64,000 nt of DNA. It comes from Asticcacaulis sp. MM231 (lineage in GTDB: Bacteria > Pseudomonadota > Alphaproteobacteria > Caulobacterales > Caulobacteraceae). The stretch's first letter is position 1. Each line of letters opens with the position of its first letter. The notes beneath the pieces are model-generated. The model had not been told where the DNA came from and did no database searches. It saw nothing but the letters and a program-made list of their open reading frames with translations. The position numbers and the translations under genes were made by a program. The stretch lies in the NCBI RefSeq assembly GCF_964186625.1, contig NZ_OZ075108.1, positions 496,001 to 560,000 on the forward strand. Reading direction: 5' to 3'. Positions 9,997-20,316 of this stretch are shown in pieces.

Positions 9997-10668
9997 TCAG
10001 CTCGCTTCGGTGGTGGCTGTGTCGGCGGGGGCAGCGGCTATGCGCGAACGGCGGAAATAAAGGTAGATTAGCGCGCTGACGATGGCGGCAAAGAAGCACC
10101 ATACCGAAGGCCAGTTGAGGCGGTAGAAGCTGAAGGCGACGCCAAAGCCTGCCACCATGGCGACGCCGATCCAGCGCACCGATTTATGCGACGACACAAA
10201 GTAAGCGGCGCAGGTGGCGATAACATAGGCCGAGCGGATCACGAAGCCGCCGCCGACCGGATTGCTGTAGACCAGGCATTGATTGACCACCTGCACGCCG
10301 ACACCATAGCGCACGATGATCCCGAAGGTGCCGAGCGCCACGATGACGCCGATGGCCAGAACGCCCATCATCAGCCGACGGCGGATCAGGCCGGGCTCGA
10401 TCATGAGGATGCCGAGCGGTATCATGATCGGCCAGATGACCCCGATGAAAAAGGCATAGATCTGCACCAGCCCGTGCGTCGCGGGGGTGGTCCCGACATG
10501 GGGCAGCAACAGCCACAAAACGCCTTCGATGAATTGCTGGATGGCAAACAGGATCGGCACGCTGGCGAAGGGCCGCTCGGCCGGTTTTTGCGTGGCGCGG
10601 ATCGCCAGGATGCCGGCGGAGGCGACAAAGGCGCTGGCGGCGAAACTTACCGGGGCAGAAAAACACAT
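9997..10668 (-). CDS. DUF6629-type membrane protein
   Basis: A 223-residue membrane protein with about seven TM helices. The N-terminus MCFSAPVSFAASA is typical of the DUF6629 family (MCFSxxxSF start), whose function is unknown. I use the ATG at 10668; the open frame extends to 10728 but the extra 20 residues do not fit the family. It is divergent from dnaG. The assignment rests on remembered family features, not on a search. Confidence 0.65.
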   Translation of the reverse strand: MCFSAPVSFAASAFVASAGILAIRATQKPAERPFASVPILFAIQQFIEGVLWLLLPHVGTTPATHGLVQIYAFFIGVIWPIMIPLGILMIEPGLIRRRLMMGVLAIGVIVALGTFGIIVRYGVGVQVVNQCLVYSNPVGGGFVIRSAYVIATCAAYFVSSHKSVRWIGVAMVAGFGVAFSFYRLNWPSVWCFFAAIVSALIYLYFRRSRIAAAPADTATTEAS

Positions 10669-10912
10669 GAACGCCAGAACCTTGTTGAAACGGTATTTTG
10701 TTGTGAGTGAACCAGACCGCATTTCCAAAGTGATGTAAAGGCGATCGTTAGCGCGGGCAGCATTCTTGCGCCTGTGCGCGTGGTAGAGGTTCGCAAGCCG
10801 CCAACAGGAAAAACGAAGCCGCTAAACTGGATGGCCTGCGCAAGGTCGAATCTTCTGTTAATATGTGTTAATTCCGTTACCCAGCCGCCAGCCTAAGGCC
10901 TATAGAGATACT

Positions 10913-12814
10913 GTGCGTTTTGACGATCATTTCCTCGAAGAGCTGAAACAGCGTCTGCGACCCTCCGAGGTCATAGGCAAGAGCGTCAAGCTGCGTAAGC
11001 AGGGCAACGAATGGGCTGGCCTGTCGCCTTTCACCAAGGAAAAGACGCCGTCTTTCTACGTCAATGACGTCAAGGGCTTTTACCACGACTTCTCGTCGGG
11101 CAAGCACGGCGACATCATCTCCTTTTTGCAGGAAACCGAGCGCTTAAGTTTCAGCGAGGCGGTCGAGAAACTGGCCGGCATGGCCGGCATGTCGCTGCCG
11201 GCGGTGACGCCGCAGGCCATTGCCGCCGACATGAAACGCCAGTCGCTAAATGACTGGATGGAACTGGCGCACAAGTGGTTCGTGGCGCGTTTGCAGGACA
11301 AGACGCCGGCTGCGCAGAACGCCCGCGAGTATCTGGAGCGGCGCGGCCTTTCCGTCGAAGACATCGCCACCTTTGGCCTTGGCTATGCGCCGCGTGATCG
11401 CACGGCGTTGAAGGACGCGCTGGTGCAGCGTGGCGCCAAGGTGTCCGAACTGGTCGAATGCGGCCTGCTGATCGAGGTCGAGAACGGCAGCGCGCCCTAT
11501 GACCGTTTCCGCGATCGCCTGATGTTCCCGATCGAGGATCAGCGCAACCACGTCGTCTCGTTTGGCGGACGCGCGCTCAATCCGGATGACAAGGCGAAAT
11601 ATCTCAACGGGCCGGAAACGACGCTGTTCCATAAGGGCAATATGCTGTTTGGCCTGCCCAAGGCCTTGAAACTGCTCGGCGCTGAGGAGGCCAAGTCCGA
11701 GCTGGTGGTGGTCGAAGGCTATATGGATGTGATCGCCTGCCAGCGCGCCCATGTGGCGGCCGTGGCGCCGATGGGCACCGCCCTGACCGAGGAACAGATC
11801 GATATTCTGTGGCGTCGCCACCCTGAGCCGACCCTGTGTTTCGATGGTGACAAGGCCGGCCAGCGCGCCGCCTTCCGCGCGCTGGATCGCGCCCTGCCGA
11901 AGCTTAAGCCTGGCCGCTCGTTCAAGGTCTGTCTGCTGCCCGGCGGTCAGGACCCCGACGACATGCTGCGCGAAAAGGGGGCGCTTGCCCTGCGCGAGGC
12001 GCTCAAGGAAACCAAGCCGTTCGTCGAGGTGCTGTTTAACCGTGAGGCCGACCTGGAGCCGCTCGATACGCCGGAGCGCAAGGCGGGCTTCAAAAAGCGC
12101 CTGCGTGCTCTGGCAGCGCTGATCGAGGATAAGGATCTCGCCGAGGCCTATCGCAATGACATGCTGGAGCGCTACGATGTTCTGGTGACGCCCCAGCGTC
12201 CGACCAAGGCGCCATTTGTGCCCAATCAGGGCGGGAATAATTTCAATGGCCAGCGCCAGCCGTGGAAGCCGGGTCAAAAGCGCGAGATCTACATCCCCCC
12301 GGCCATGGAAGAAACCCGCCGCGCCGCGCACAATCTGAAGGTGGGGATCGACCCGACCTGTGCGGGACTGGCGCAGGGGCTGATCGACAATCCCGACTGG
12401 ATGATGGATCAGGTCGAGGGGCTGGAAGCCTACGGTTTTGGCGATGAAGTGCTCAGCCCCCTGTCGAATGCTCTCATAGCGATCAGTTTTCAGCACGAGG
12501 GGCTTGACAGGGAAGCTTTGAGTCGCCATCTGCACAAACAAGGACTTGGAGCATTGTTAAGCGAGATTCAGAAGGCGGCCCTCAAGAGCGGCGCGCCATT
12601 CCTCTCACCGGACATATCTTTAGCTGATGCCCATGCCCGCTGGTTACAGGCGTTTAACGCGGTCTCGCGTTTGACGGCCTTGGATCGTGCCTTGAATTCG
12701 GCCCGCGAACAGGTGGGGACAGAATTTTTTTCACGGCTCAAGCTCGAACGCGATGCCCTGCGGCGGTCCTTGCGAAGCGGACAAATCTGGCAGGATGAGG
12801 CTAACAACGCCTAA
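10913..12814 (+). CDS. dnaG: DNA primase
   Basis: Synthesises RNA primers at the replication fork, with DnaB helicase and SSB as partners. The 633-residue protein has an N-terminal zinc-ribbon-like module (about residues 35-75, SPFTKEKTPSF...), a catalytic core with a TOPRIM domain (LVVVEGYMDVIA, then FDGDKAGQRAA) and a C-terminal helicase-binding region. The start at GTG 10913 gives the family N-terminus (VRFDDHFLEELKQRL); an open frame continues upstream to a GTG at 10865. The usual zinc ligands are absent: positions normally Cys, His, Cys, Cys are Ser, Thr, Asp and Ser. It lies upstream of rpoD in the classic macromolecular synthesis order, without an rpsU gene here. Confidence 0.93.
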   Translation: MRFDDHFLEELKQRLRPSEVIGKSVKLRKQGNEWAGLSPFTKEKTPSFYVNDVKGFYHDFSSGKHGDIISFLQETERLSFSEAVEKLAGMAGMSLPAVTPQAIAADMKRQSLNDWMELAHKWFVARLQDKTPAAQNAREYLERRGLSVEDIATFGLGYAPRDRTALKDALVQRGAKVSELVECGLLIEVENGSAPYDRFRDRLMFPIEDQRNHVVSFGGRALNPDDKAKYLNGPETTLFHKGNMLFGLPKALKLLGAEEAKSELVVVEGYMDVIACQRAHVAAVAPMGTALTEEQIDILWRRHPEPTLCFDGDKAGQRAAFRALDRALPKLKPGRSFKVCLLPGGQDPDDMLREKGALALREALKETKPFVEVLFNREADLEPLDTPERKAGFKKRLRALAALIEDKDLAEAYRNDMLERYDVLVTPQRPTKAPFVPNQGGNNFNGQRQPWKPGQKREIYIPPAMEETRRAAHNLKVGIDPTCAGLAQGLIDNPDWMMDQVEGLEAYGFGDEVLSPLSNALIAISFQHEGLDREALSRHLHKQGLGALLSEIQKAALKSGAPFLSPDISLADAHARWLQAFNAVSRLTALDRALNSAREQVGTEFFSRLKLERDALRRSLRSGQIWQDEANNA

Positions 12815-12918
12815 CCTAAATGCTATGGCATTTCATGGGGTTAAGGTTTCGTTTAGACTACTCCTTAATAAGACATAACAGCAGCCCTGAACTTTTCAGG
12901 TTCGTTGCGGAGACCCAT

Positions 12919-12932
12919 ATGAGCGTGACAAA

Positions 12933-12936
<4 letters not shown>
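12919..12936 (+). other. Five-codon ORF overlapping the rpoD start
   Basis: An ATG at 12919 with a well-placed GGAGA site opens a five-codon frame (M-S-V-T-K) whose TGA overlaps the ATG of rpoD as ATGA. The rpoD ATG itself has no good ribosome site. The arrangement would suit translational coupling. It is too short to judge by coding statistics. Confidence 0.35.
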
Positions 12937-15033
<2,097 letters not shown>

Positions 15034-15051
15034 GCAGGGACATGTCCCTGC
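15034..15051 (+). other. Perfect 18-bp palindrome directly after the rpoD stop
   Basis: GCAGGGACATGTCCCTGC begins at the base after the TAG stop. It is a perfect palindrome able to form a 7-bp hairpin with a short loop, about 20 bases before a recognisable terminator. It may protect the mRNA 3' end or be a protein site. Confidence 0.4.
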
Positions 15052-15073
15052 AGCCATAAGCGGAAAGATTAAA

Positions 15074-15102
15074 GCCCCGTCGATGCAGATCGGCGGGGTT
15101 TT
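15074..15102 (+). terminator. Rho-independent terminator of rpoD
   Basis: Stem GCCCCGTCG/CGGCGGGG with a loop, followed by TTTTA, starting 41 bases after the rpoD stop. Confidence 0.75.
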
Positions 15103-15403
15103 ACGTTGGCGATGTGTGAATCTTTTGGAATCGGGGCGTTTACGGATCCCTTACGGGACGGGGCCGCAACACCCGGTGCATCCTTACCTGTAAACGTTTA
15201 AATCTTAGCCGCTGCCAAAGTTTCAAGGTGAAACACCTGGCAGATCCAGGGCCAGAATCTCTGCAGCGGGTTTAGGCGCCGCGTGCGTCCAATGCGAAAA
15301 GCGCTTCTGGTCCCTCTTCCTTCTTTGCAAAGCAATCGGTTTCATGACGGCTGGACAAGCGGTCAAATCCGGCGTTTCATACAGGCAAACACGGGGAAAC
15401 ATC
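15103..15403. other. Intergenic gap with no gene seen
   Basis: About 300 bases between the rpoD terminator and the lipoprotein gene. An AT-containing stretch TGTAAACGTTTAAATC near 15190-15206 could be an operator. No ORF with coding character or a ribosome site was found. Confidence 0.3.
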
Positions 15404-16018
15404 ATGCGCACCAGTCTGAAACTTGTCTTATCTGGCGCCCTGATCGCGGTGACCGTGGCGGGCTGTAACAGGCCGGCTGAAAAGGCCGCCGAGCCATCGC
15501 AGGTCATGAAAGATACCTTCGCAAGCTGTACATGGGAAAAGGTCGAGGGGAAGTCTCTGTCGATCTGGAGCTATGCCTGCGGCCCGGACATGGGTAATGT
15601 CCGGCTGGTCGTGGATGATAAGGTCGGTGGATTTTCACTGGCCGCCATGCCGCCCGATTCCCTGACGCCGCGCGTGGTCATTCGCACCTTTACCAAGGAT
15701 AAGGCCGCAGCCGTGACGTCAGTCCTGCCGGCGGTGCTCAAGGCTACCGGCGCGCATGGCGCTTCCTGTCAACTGGTCGAGACCGATTATGGCGATTGGG
15801 GGAAAGTGTATCTGCTTGAGCCCACTGGCGCTCAAAAAGCGGACTATGATCGCCTTAATGCGATTGAGCCTCAGCCTAACCCGTGTGGTGAGCTAGGCAT
15901 TGGTCCGGCGGGCGACCGGTTTTTCAGGGTCATGGCCGATGATCCGGCCAAGGTCATCTATTATGACATGGGCAGCGAAATTCAGATCTTCGATCCGGAA
16001 ACGCTGCACTCAAAGTAA
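15404..16018 (+). CDS. Predicted lipoprotein of unknown function
   Basis: A 204-residue lipoprotein. The N-terminus MRTSLKLVLSGALIAVTVAGC carries a lipobox with the modified cysteine at position 21. I choose the ATG at 15404, since the frame upstream to 15344 is not signal-like. Four further cysteines (near SCTWEK, YACGPD, ASCQLV and NPCGEL) could form two disulfides in the periplasm. No recognised domain. Its stop lies only 22 bases from the end of the IS110 transposase gene, so the element inserted immediately downstream. Confidence 0.65.
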   Translation: MRTSLKLVLSGALIAVTVAGCNRPAEKAAEPSQVMKDTFASCTWEKVEGKSLSIWSYACGPDMGNVRLVVDDKVGGFSLAAMPPDSLTPRVVIRTFTKDKAAAVTSVLPAVLKATGAHGASCQLVETDYGDWGKVYLLEPTGAQKADYDRLNAIEPQPNPCGELGIGPAGDRFFRVMADDPAKVIYYDMGSEIQIFDPETLHSK

Positions 16019-16040
16019 GCAGGGGGGGACTCCCCACCAT

Positions 16041-17294
16041 TTAGCAAGCTGCAAGTTGAGGGCTTCCGATAGAATTTCGCTTAGCTGGATCGTAGGTAGT
16101 TTTTGTCTCCAGCATTGCGCAAGCGACCGCCAGTAGTCGGTCGGCGACACCTCTTAACGCCCTTCCGTGACTGTGGCCGCGACTTCGCAAGGCGCTATAT
16201 TTTGCTCTGCTTGGCAGGTCATGTTGTGTTGCCACTCTCGCCCAGTGATAGATCGCGGTTCTCAATCGGCGGGAGCAAGCTTTCCGCATTTCTACACGAC
16301 AGGATTTTCCGCTCCTCTTGGTAACCGGGGCTATGCCGGTTAAGGTACGCAAAGCGTGATAATCTCTCGCTCGGATGGCGTAGTGGGCCTCCGCGAGCAG
16401 CGTGGCGACGACGATCCTTCCCACTCCCGGCAAAGAGCGTAGGATCGCCGCGTCAGGCTGCTCGTTTAGCTGCCCCGGCTCGGCTTCCTGTTCGGCGAGC
16501 TTTGCGACCAGGATATCTAGCCGACGGGTGGCTTCCTTGAGCTGATGATTGACCAGCTTAACGCGCTCAGAGATCGCGGTGATGTGAGCGCTGGCTGCTT
16601 CTGTCGTACCCGGTGCGACAGTCAAGGCTGGCCGTTTTAGGATTTCCAGAACCTCGAACGCGGAGATCCTTCGAATGCGATGTGCGCTCAAGATCCTGGC
16701 AATCTTCTTCTGTTTAAGGGCTTGCGCATGTATCGGCGTTGGCGCCAGAAGAAACAGATCCAGGAACCATTCCATCCCTACATCTTCAGTCAGATCAAGT
16801 GCTTGAGGGTAATAACGCCAGAGCTGTTGACGGATACGGTTCGTAAGTTTGACGCGTTCTTCCTTCAACTCATCATTTATCCGGGACCATTCACGAAGCT
16901 CAACGATGGTTGGGTCCATGCTCTCCAGATGACGAAAGCAATGGCGATCGGTCTTTAAAGATGATGCCAGAACCAGGGCGTCTCTTCGATCATCCTTAGC
17001 ACCAGCCGGAGAAAAGCGATCCCTAAAACGGTCGAGCTGCTTTGGATTGACCGAAAAAGCGAGTATCCCACGGTCCATTAGGGCTTCCACCACTGGGCCA
17101 TGCGGCATCTCTATGGCTACCGCAATATCGGTTGGGTTTGGGGCATGCTCAAGCAACCAGTCAACCATAGCCCCAAGACCCAATCCGTCATGAGCGAAGG
17201 ATTTTTGTATCGGACCTGAAGGTCCCAAAATACAAACTTGATGTTCTGTGCTTGCCCAATCTACACCGACAAATAAAGTCGGCTCGTCTAACAT
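16041..17294 (-). CDS. IS110-family transposase (DEDD recombinase)
   Basis: A 417-residue IS110 recombinase that appears intact. The N-terminal RuvC-like DEDD domain shows D12 in VGVDWAS, the Glu in AIEMPHG, and the Asp pair in AKDDRRDALVLA. The middle is a coiled-coil-rich segment (about 120-290). The C-terminal Transposase_20 domain follows, with LRSLPGVGRIVVATLLAE and LTGIAPVTKRSGKS, where the serine is the expected catalytic nucleophile. Family members move by RNA-guided recombination using a bridge RNA from the non-coding end. Uninterrupted frame and intact catalytic residues suggest recent activity. Confidence 0.92.
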   Translation of the reverse strand: MLDEPTLFVGVDWASTEHQVCILGPSGPIQKSFAHDGLGLGAMVDWLLEHAPNPTDIAVAIEMPHGPVVEALMDRGILAFSVNPKQLDRFRDRFSPAGAKDDRRDALVLASSLKTDRHCFRHLESMDPTIVELREWSRINDELKEERVKLTNRIRQQLWRYYPQALDLTEDVGMEWFLDLFLLAPTPIHAQALKQKKIARILSAHRIRRISAFEVLEILKRPALTVAPGTTEAASAHITAISERVKLVNHQLKEATRRLDILVAKLAEQEAEPGQLNEQPDAAILRSLPGVGRIVVATLLAEAHYAIRARDYHALRTLTGIAPVTKRSGKSCRVEMRKACSRRLRTAIYHWARVATQHDLPSRAKYSALRSRGHSHGRALRGVADRLLAVACAMLETKTTYDPAKRNSIGSPQLAAC

Positions 17295-17530
17295 TTGCGC
17301 CTCCTGTCATGTCGAGTTGCTGCGTCGCTTCGCCGTTCCCTGTACTGGCGCTCCAGGCTATATAGCCTTGGCGCAACTCCCCACTGGGCGTGCTCCGCAG
17401 TCAACCGATCGAGGTGCATGTCCCCCCCAGGCGTTCAAGGACGCAGGGGGCAAAAGGCTACTCTCGACCAGCCGACCCGTGACGGCTAGAATAATCCAAA
17501 CCGCTGAGAAAGGGTACAGGGGGCAAAAAA
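17295..17530 (-). ncRNA. Candidate bridge-RNA region of the IS110 element
   Basis: The 5' non-coding end of the element, directly upstream of the transposase start. By analogy with IS110-group elements a structured bridge RNA of roughly 150-250 nt should be transcribed from here. Several short inverted repeats are visible (for example CTCCAGGCTATATAGCCTTGG near 17350). Exact ends and guide loops cannot be assigned by eye. Confidence 0.4.
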
Positions 17531-17541
17531 CAGGACTGGCC

Positions 17542-17585
17542 AAAAAAACAGGACGGGAAAGCGCATCTGAGGAAACGCCTTCCCG
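17542..17585 (-). terminator. Rho-independent terminator downstream of the CsbD gene
   Basis: On the minus strand a hairpin CGGGAAGGCG...CGCTTTCCCG is followed by TCCTGTTTTTTT, 57 bases after the CsbD-like gene stop. The IS110 element sits immediately beyond it. Confidence 0.65.
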
Positions 17586-17641
17586 CCCTTATCGTCGCAA
17601 CCATCCGGCGGGAAAGAAGCGACAATCTCTAAAAGAATGAA

Positions 17642-17839
17642 TTAATCCCGGCTGTTCCAGTCCTTGATCTGCTTTTCAGCCTCATCCTGGGCGATGCCGT
17701 AGCGCTCCTGCAGCTTGCCGGCCAGGAGTTTGCGGTCGCCTTCGATCACATCGAGATCATCGTTAGTGAGCTTGCCCCATGCCTTTTGGACATTGCCCTT
17801 GACCTGTTCCCAGCTGCCTTGAATGCGGTCGTTGTTCAT
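17642..17839 (-). CDS. CsbD-family stress protein
   Basis: A 65-residue hydrophilic protein with the CsbD signature: MNNDRIQGSWEQVKGNVQKAWGKLTNDDLDVIEG, then KLQERYGIAQDEAEKQI. CsbD-like proteins are induced by general stress in many bacteria, with unknown biochemical role. An AGGAGCG ribosome site precedes the ATG. A terminator lies downstream, between it and the IS110 element. Confidence 0.85.
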   Translation of the reverse strand: MNNDRIQGSWEQVKGNVQKAWGKLTNDDLDVIEGDRKLLAGKLQERYGIAQDEAEKQIKDWNSRD

Positions 17840-18020
17840 AATTCGCTCCTATATTCAATATGTTAGGTTGGCCTTCATCTTAGCCGGAGCCCACCTAAAT
17901 TTTCGACGCTTGAGGGGGGCTGCTTCATAAGAAAGGCATAAGGCGCAGGGCGGCAAGCTTAGCGCCTGCTTGAAAAGCAGGAGCCAAGCGACAGAGTGCA
18001 AGGGCGCTGAACGTTAGGGT

Positions 18021-18822
18021 TTAGAAGAGGGCGTTGGGCAGCTTTTGCGGCTTGCAATAGCCTTTTTCGCCGCGATGGGCGTCCTTGCCGATGCGCTTGC
18101 TGTCGATCTCTTCGGCATAGAAGGCGCCGTTGGAGCGATCGAGCGTGATGCGCAGGGCGCTGCCGCGTTTGGTGACGCGATTGACCAGATAATAGGCCGT
18201 GCCGGTCACATTGGCGGAGCACATCGTGTCGAGGCAGATCGAACTCGCGGATCAGCGACGGGTGCGCCGGGTCGACGAACAGGAACTTGAAATCGGCCTG
18301 TTCATCTGGGAAGACGGCCGAGGGAAAGAGGTCGATAAAGAAGGTGCCCTGCGAGAGGAAGCGCTTGCCTTCGGTCAGTTGGGTTTCGCATTTCAGGCTG
18401 ATCTGAGCGCTTTGCCAACTGCTGTTTTGCGAGGGGTGAGGCGTTGAAGCAGGCGCTCCTGGCGGCGGAGCGGTGATCGGTTGCACTGCGATGGGCGCAG
18501 GTATGATGGCCACGGGCGGTGGCAGGGCGGGCAGAGGCGCGGGCTCATGCGCCGCTGCCGGTGCCATGCTTGGTGCCTTGCTAGGCGTAAGAGCCTTGGC
18601 GATATCCGGGCTGGCGGCATAGGCACTGTAGGCAATCGGCGCGGCTGGCGTGCTGGTGACCGGCGCAGGTTTGGGCTTTGGCTTAGGCTTTGGGCGCTTT
18701 TTGACCACCGGCTTTGGGGCGTCTTCTGCGGTCGGGTCACCGTGTGGCGTACCTTCGGCGTGGACGATGCCGCTCATCGTTAAGGCCAATAATGAAAGGC
18801 TTAAGGGGATGAGGCGCTTCAT
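18021..18822 (-). CDS. Exported proline-rich protein of unknown function, with an apparent one-base insertion
   Basis: An exported protein with a signal peptide (MKRLIPLSLSLLALTMSGIVHA), a Lys/Pro and Pro/Ala linker (about residues 35-130) and a C-terminal domain with five or so cysteines (SLKCETQ, CLDTMCSAN, GYCKPQ). The frame is broken at GAACTC (18241-18246). Dropping one base makes GACTC (GAGTC on the coding strand), restores I-R-E-S-I-C-L-D-T-M-C and gives 266 residues ending at 18021; the unshifted frame would run to 17959 with unrelated sequence. Its ATG overlaps the ptsH stop as ATGA, so it belongs to the PTS operon's tail. No family recognised. Confidence 0.65.
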
Positions 18823-19106
18823 GCGTCCTCGTCAAAGCGGTTGTTGACCAGGTCAACCAAGGCGCTGACGGCTTCATCGGCCTGCGCGCCCTCGGCTTCT
18901 ATAGCGATCGAGGTGCCCTTGCCGGCGCCGAGCATCAAAAGTCCCATGATAGACTGGGCATCGACCTTGTTGTCGTCCTTGATGACGTAGATCTGCGCAT
19001 CGAACGACGAGGCCAGCTTGACGAACTTGGCCGACGCCCGCGCGTGCAGACCCTTGTTGTTGCAAATTTCGACGTCCGCGCGCACGGTCTGTTCAGTCTC
19101 GCTCAC
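18819..19106 (-). CDS. ptsH: Phosphocarrier protein HPr of the regulatory PTS
   Basis: A 95-residue HPr with the phosphorylation site H21 in NKGLHARASAKFV and the regulatory serine at S52 (AQSIMGLLML), target of the HPr kinase encoded upstream. Carries phosphate from enzyme I to EIIA; in alphaproteobacteria without sugar permeases this is a regulatory system. A GGGAGG ribosome site precedes the ATG. It lies 76 bases after the EIIA gene and overlaps the next gene by 4 bases. Confidence 0.93.
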   Translation of the reverse strand: MSETEQTVRADVEICNNKGLHARASAKFVKLASSFDAQIYVIKDDNKVDAQSIMGLLMLGAGKGTSIAIEAEGAQADEAVSALVDLVNNRFDEDA

Positions 19107-19182
19107 TCATGCCTCCCTCTTGGCAAGGCTTATACGCGCCGAGAATGCGTTCGTTCGGGATTTTAGTCCAGAGGGAAAAGGC

Positions 19183-19587
19183 TTAGTTGTCGCCCGACAA
19201 AACGTAGGAGGCGACGGTGACATATTTACGGCCGGCTTCCTGAGCGTGACAAACGCAGGCGCCGAGATCTTCGTTTTTGCGCAACGATGCCAGCTTGATG
19301 AGCATGGGCAGGTTGAGGCCGGCGATCACTTCCGCCTTGGTCTGTTCCATCACCGAGATGGCGAGATTGGAAGGGGTGCCGCCGAACATGTCGGTCAGCA
19401 GGATGACGCCGTCGCCGGTATCGCTGGCAAACGTGGCGTCCAGAATATCCTTGCGGCGCTGAGCCACGTCGTCGTCGGGACCGATACAGATGGCCGAGAC
19501 CTGACTTTGGGGGCCGACCACGTGTTCCATCGCCGATACGAACTCGTCAGCCAGCTTGCCGTGAGTAACGATGACCAGTCCGATCAT
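19183..19587 (-). CDS. PTS EIIA component, mannose family
   Basis: A 134-residue EIIA-Man-type protein. The phosphorylatable His is H9 in LVIVTHGKLA, and the TDMFGGTPSNL signature lies around residues 70-80. No EIIB, EIIC or EIID domains are encoded here, so it probably acts as a regulatory phosphate acceptor from HPr. Located between hprK and ptsH on the same strand, the standard alphaproteobacterial order. Confidence 0.9.
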   Translation of the reverse strand: MIGLVIVTHGKLADEFVSAMEHVVGPQSQVSAICIGPDDDVAQRRKDILDATFASDTGDGVILLTDMFGGTPSNLAISVMEQTKAEVIAGLNLPMLIKLASLRKNEDLGACVCHAQEAGRKYVTVASYVLSGDN

Positions 19588-19807
19588 AAAGCCCTAATCC
19601 TTACACATTTTGTGCTACTCCGCGCCGGTCATGAGGCCGGCAGGCAGGGGTAGCCCATGATACTAGTCCCGATTTCATCGCACTGCAAAACGAGATTTGC
19701 GACTGACCTGCAAATTTCGCGCCGCGTCATGGTAGGTGTGTCAAATATGACAGAGGGCACATTTATAGAACATCCGCGGCGGGCGCCTGATCTCTAAGTG
19801 GGTATTT

Positions 19808-20239
19808 TTAAGGGACTTTCAAGCGGGTCAGGAGTTTGCTTAAGGAAGAGGCCTCGCGCGGGTTGAGACGTATGGTGGGGATGGTCTGTCCCAGAACGGT
19901 CGTGGTCTCATGCTCCGGCATGCGCTCGATCGGATCGGATTGTGCCAGGACGGCCAGGTCGATGCGAGTCAGGCGGCGTGCATTTTCGGCCACTATCCCT
20001 AATCCGCGCACTTCCATACGTCCGGCGATGGATTCGGGCGCCGAGGCATAGAGACGTCCACCGGAGATCCACAACAGGCTGTAATCATCGCTGACGAGCG
20101 CGCACCCCTTTTCCAGCGCCCGCAGGGCGAGATCGCTCTTGCCGCTGCCGGAGGGGCCCATGATCAGCACGCCGCGCCATACGTGCCCGACCAGCAGGCT
20201 TAAGGAGGTGGCGTGGATGACGAGCTTACTCATGGCCAT
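19808..20239 (-). CDS. hprK: HPr kinase/phosphorylase, short alphaproteobacterial form
   Basis: A 143-residue protein that contains only the C-terminal catalytic domain of HprK. The Walker A motif GPSGSGKS is at residues 28-35, followed by LVSDDY and the later MEVRGLGIV signature. It phosphorylates the regulatory serine of HPr. The N-terminal domain seen in Gram-positive enzymes is missing, as usual in this lineage. It follows the chvG sensor gene by 77 bases. A second ATG at 20233 is an equally good start. Confidence 0.9.
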   Translation of the reverse strand: MAMSKLVIHATSLSLLVGHVWRGVLIMGPSGSGKSDLALRALEKGCALVSDDYSLLWISGGRLYASAPESIAGRMEVRGLGIVAENARRLTRIDLAVLAQSDPIERMPEHETTTVLGQTIPTIRLNPREASSLSKLLTRLKVP

Positions 20240-20316
20240 ATTTAGGCACAGACCCGCACGGAATGCAAAAGGGGATGCGTATCTCCAACTTCTCTTGCAA
20301 GCTGGCGAGGCACGCC

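Larger units (their letters stand above)
16020..17530 (-). mobile_element. IS110-family insertion sequence (approximate limits)
   Basis: One transposase gene on the minus strand with a very short 3' flank (about 20 bases) and a long 5' non-coding flank (about 240 bases or more). This arrangement fits the IS110 group, whose non-coding end upstream of the recombinase encodes the bridge RNA. No terminal inverted repeats or target duplication are evident, as expected. The outer limits are estimates. The motif CAGGGGGCAAAA occurs at about 17445 and again at 17518, the latter possibly near the right end. Confidence 0.6.

Noticed and set aside
11246..12541. A 431-codon open frame antisense to dnaG
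   Set aside because: A shadow frame from GC-rich codon usage; the translation is low-complexity His/Gln/Arg-rich and dnaG on the other strand is certain.
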